From: Clostridium neonatale
GTDB lineage: Bacteria > Bacillota > Clostridia > Clostridiales > Clostridiaceae
NCBI RefSeq assembly: GCF_001458595.1
Contig: NZ_LN890328.1
Span: forward strand, 2,515,855-2,579,854
DNA length: 64,000 bases
Direction of reading: 5' to 3'
Shown here: positions 62,441-64,000 of the stretch, piece after piece
How positions within the stretch are numbered: position 1 is the stretch's first letter
How the letters are laid out: each line of letters starts with the position of its first letter
Program-made: the position numbers and the translations under genes
Notes under the pieces: model-generated
What the model was told of the DNA's origin: nothing
Databases searched by the model: none
What the model saw: only the letters and a program-made list of their open reading frames with translations

Positions 62441-63934
62441 ATGATTAATCATGAAATAAACAGACTAATAAATTTTGGATTGCAACAAGGGCTTATTTCT
62501 GAAGAAGATAAAATTTATACTTCAAATATGCTTATAGGATTATTAAAATTAAATGAGTTTGAAATCGAAGAAATAAATGAAACTTTAGATACTGCTACAC
62601 CTATTTTAGAAAATATATTAAATTATGCTGTAGCAGAAAATATGATTGAAAATACAGTAACTGAAAGAGATTTATTAGATACAAATATAATGAACTGCTT
62701 AATGCCTAGACCTTCAGAAGTTATAAGTAAATTCAATAATTTATATACAAAATGCCCAAAAGATGCTACTGACTATTTCTATAAATTAAGCATAGCTTCA
62801 AATTATATAAGAAAAGATAGAATAGATAAAAATATTATTTGGAAAGCTTCTACTGAATATGGAGATTTAGATATAACAATAAATCTTTCCAAACCAGAAA
62901 AAGATCCAAAAGAAATAGCAAAAGCTAAATTATTTAAATCAACATCATATCCAAAGTGCTTATTATGCAAGGAAAATGAAGGCTTTTATGGTAATATGAA
63001 TCATCCTGCAAGACAAACACATAGAATAATTCCTTTAAATCTTGGGCATGAGGAATATTTCTTACAATATTCACCTTATACTTATTATAACGAACATTGT
63101 ATTATTTTTAATGGTGAACACATTCCAATGAAAATAGACAGAAAGGCATTTACAAATCTACTTAATTTCGTAGATATATTACCTCATTATTTTGCAGGTT
63201 CTAATGCTGATCTGCCTATAGTTGGAGGCTCAATCCTTTCACATGATCACTATCAAGGTGGAAGATATACCTTTGCAATGGAACTAGCCCCTACAGAAAA
63301 AGAATATAAAATACATGGATATGAAGACATAACTGTTGGAAGAGTAAAATGGCCAATGTCCGTTATTAGAATAAGTGGCAATAGCAAAGATAAGTTAATA
63401 AATTTAGCAGAACATATTTTATCTTCATGGAGAAAATATTCAGATGCTTCTGTTCATATACTGCATGAAACAAATGGCGAGCCTCACAACACAATAACGC
63501 CTATTGCAAGAAAAAGAGATGGTAGATATGAATTTGATTTAGTTCTAAGAAATAATAGAACTAGTAATGAATATCCTCTTGGAATATTCCATCCTCACAA
63601 TGAAGTTCATCACATAAAAAAAGAAAACATAGGACTTATAGAAGTTATGGGACTTGCTGTTCTTCCTGCAAGATTAAAAGACGAACTTGGACTTTTAAAA
63701 GAATGTCTAATAAAAAAAGTAGAGGATATATCTGAAAATGAAGCTATAGCTAAGCATAGCGATTGGTATAAATATCTTTTAAATAAATATAACCATATAG
63801 ATGAAAATAATGCTTATGGTATACTTCAAAAAGAAGTTGGAATCAAATTCTCAGAAGTATTAAATCATGCTGGTGTATTTAAAAGGGATACTGTTGGAAT
63901 GTCTGCATTTGATAAGTTCGTAAATTCACTATAA
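62441..63934 (+). CDS. galT: Galactose-1-phosphate uridylyltransferase, Firmicutes type
   Basis: Transfers UMP between UDP-glucose and galactose-1-phosphate. The 497-residue length and blocks LMPRPSEVISKFN, CLLCKENEGFYGNMNHPARQ (about 184-203), HEEYFLQYSPYTYYNEHCI and GGSILSHDHYQGGRY (about 261-275; the HxH nucleophile pair is HDH) are of the long clostridial/bacillar GalT family, distinct from E. coli GalT. AGAAAGAGG precedes the ATG. Last complete gene; the 66 bases after it are AT-rich. Confidence 0.96.
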   Translation: MINHEINRLINFGLQQGLISEEDKIYTSNMLIGLLKLNEFEIEEINETLDTATPILENILNYAVAENMIENTVTERDLLDTNIMNCLMPRPSEVISKFNNLYTKCPKDATDYFYKLSIASNYIRKDRIDKNIIWKASTEYGDLDITINLSKPEKDPKEIAKAKLFKSTSYPKCLLCKENEGFYGNMNHPARQTHRIIPLNLGHEEYFLQYSPYTYYNEHCIIFNGEHIPMKIDRKAFTNLLNFVDILPHYFAGSNADLPIVGGSILSHDHYQGGRYTFAMELAPTEKEYKIHGYEDITVGRVKWPMSVIRISGNSKDKLINLAEHILSSWRKYSDASVHILHETNGEPHNTITPIARKRDGRYEFDLVLRNNRTSNEYPLGIFHPHNEVHHIKKENIGLIEVMGLAVLPARLKDELGLLKECLIKKVEDISENEAIAKHSDWYKYLLNKYNHIDENNAYGILQKEVGIKFSEVLNHAGVFKRDTVGMSAFDKFVNSL

Positions 63935-64000
63935 GTTTATGTAGACAATCAACTCATATAAGTATATTATAATTTATTAGAAAACATTTTATAGAAAAGC

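Overview
The window is very AT-rich DNA with strong AGGAGG-type ribosome binding sites, T-rich hairpin terminators, a T-box leader and a gene set (NAD(P)-type glutamate dehydrogenase, oligoendopeptidase F, TrpP, NspC, GH43/GH51 arabinan enzymes, Leloir galactose genes) typical of a saccharolytic Clostridium sensu stricto, close in style to the C. beijerinckii / C. butyricum group. The genus call rests on gene content and codon style, not on a marker gene. No rRNA, tRNA, CRISPR array or complete transposase was seen.

Layout. 0.4-9.2 kb: housekeeping genes (gdhA, a YjdF-like membrane protein coupled to a rhomboid protease behind a structured leader, pepF, a zinc-type ABC transporter pair under a Fur/Zur-like palindrome, dut). 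9.2-20.2 kb: an accessory stretch bounded by two inverted copies of an uncharacterised non-coding element; it carries a SpaA-like small protein, a 1759-residue AAA/TPR/GGDEF signalling protein, a secreted polysaccharide deacetylase, two tandem TrpP tryptophan transporters behind a Trp T-box, and a TtcA-like thiolase. 20.2-32.2 kb: PspC-like protein, ECF S-component next to a DmpA/ThnT-type peptidase, a lipoprotein with a 41-bp palindromic promoter, cystine symporter TcyP, a coupled pair of AstE/ASPA-like proteins of which one has lost its zinc ligands, peroxiredoxin plus an AhpF-like reductase with swapped domain order, a PsiE-like protein and a ComEC-like metallo-beta-lactamase lipoprotein.

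32.4-47.3 kb is an arabinan-utilisation locus. A surface endo-arabinanase lipoprotein (GH43) would cut arabinan outside; an AraNPQ-type ABC importer (no ATPase here) would bring in arabino-oligosaccharides; cytoplasmic GH43 arabinanase, GH43 exo-arabinofuranosidase and GH51 arabinofuranosidase would finish the job. It is controlled by two paralogous ArsR-like regulators that carry a large undescribed C-terminal domain and by an AraC-type regulator; the AraC gene stands beside a deleted and frameshifted GH127 beta-L-arabinofuranosidase pseudogene. No araA/B/D genes are in the window.

47.5-53.5 kb is a polyamine cluster: speD, speA, speE, carboxy(nor)spermidine dehydrogenase and nspC, i.e. components of two alternative spermidine routes in one locus. 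53.8-59.8 kb holds an HD-domain protein, small proteins, a HAD hydrolase, a chemoreceptor and a striking Asn/Met/Gly-rich protein. 60-63.9 kb is the galactose operon galK-galE-galT behind several LacI/GalR-type half-palindromes.

The best candidates for undescribed biology are the paired structured element (9231-9883 and about 19635-19970), the ArsR-like regulators with a carbohydrate-locus-specific C-terminal domain, the structured leader of the rhomboid gene, the active/inactive AstE pair, and the hybrid polyamine operon.
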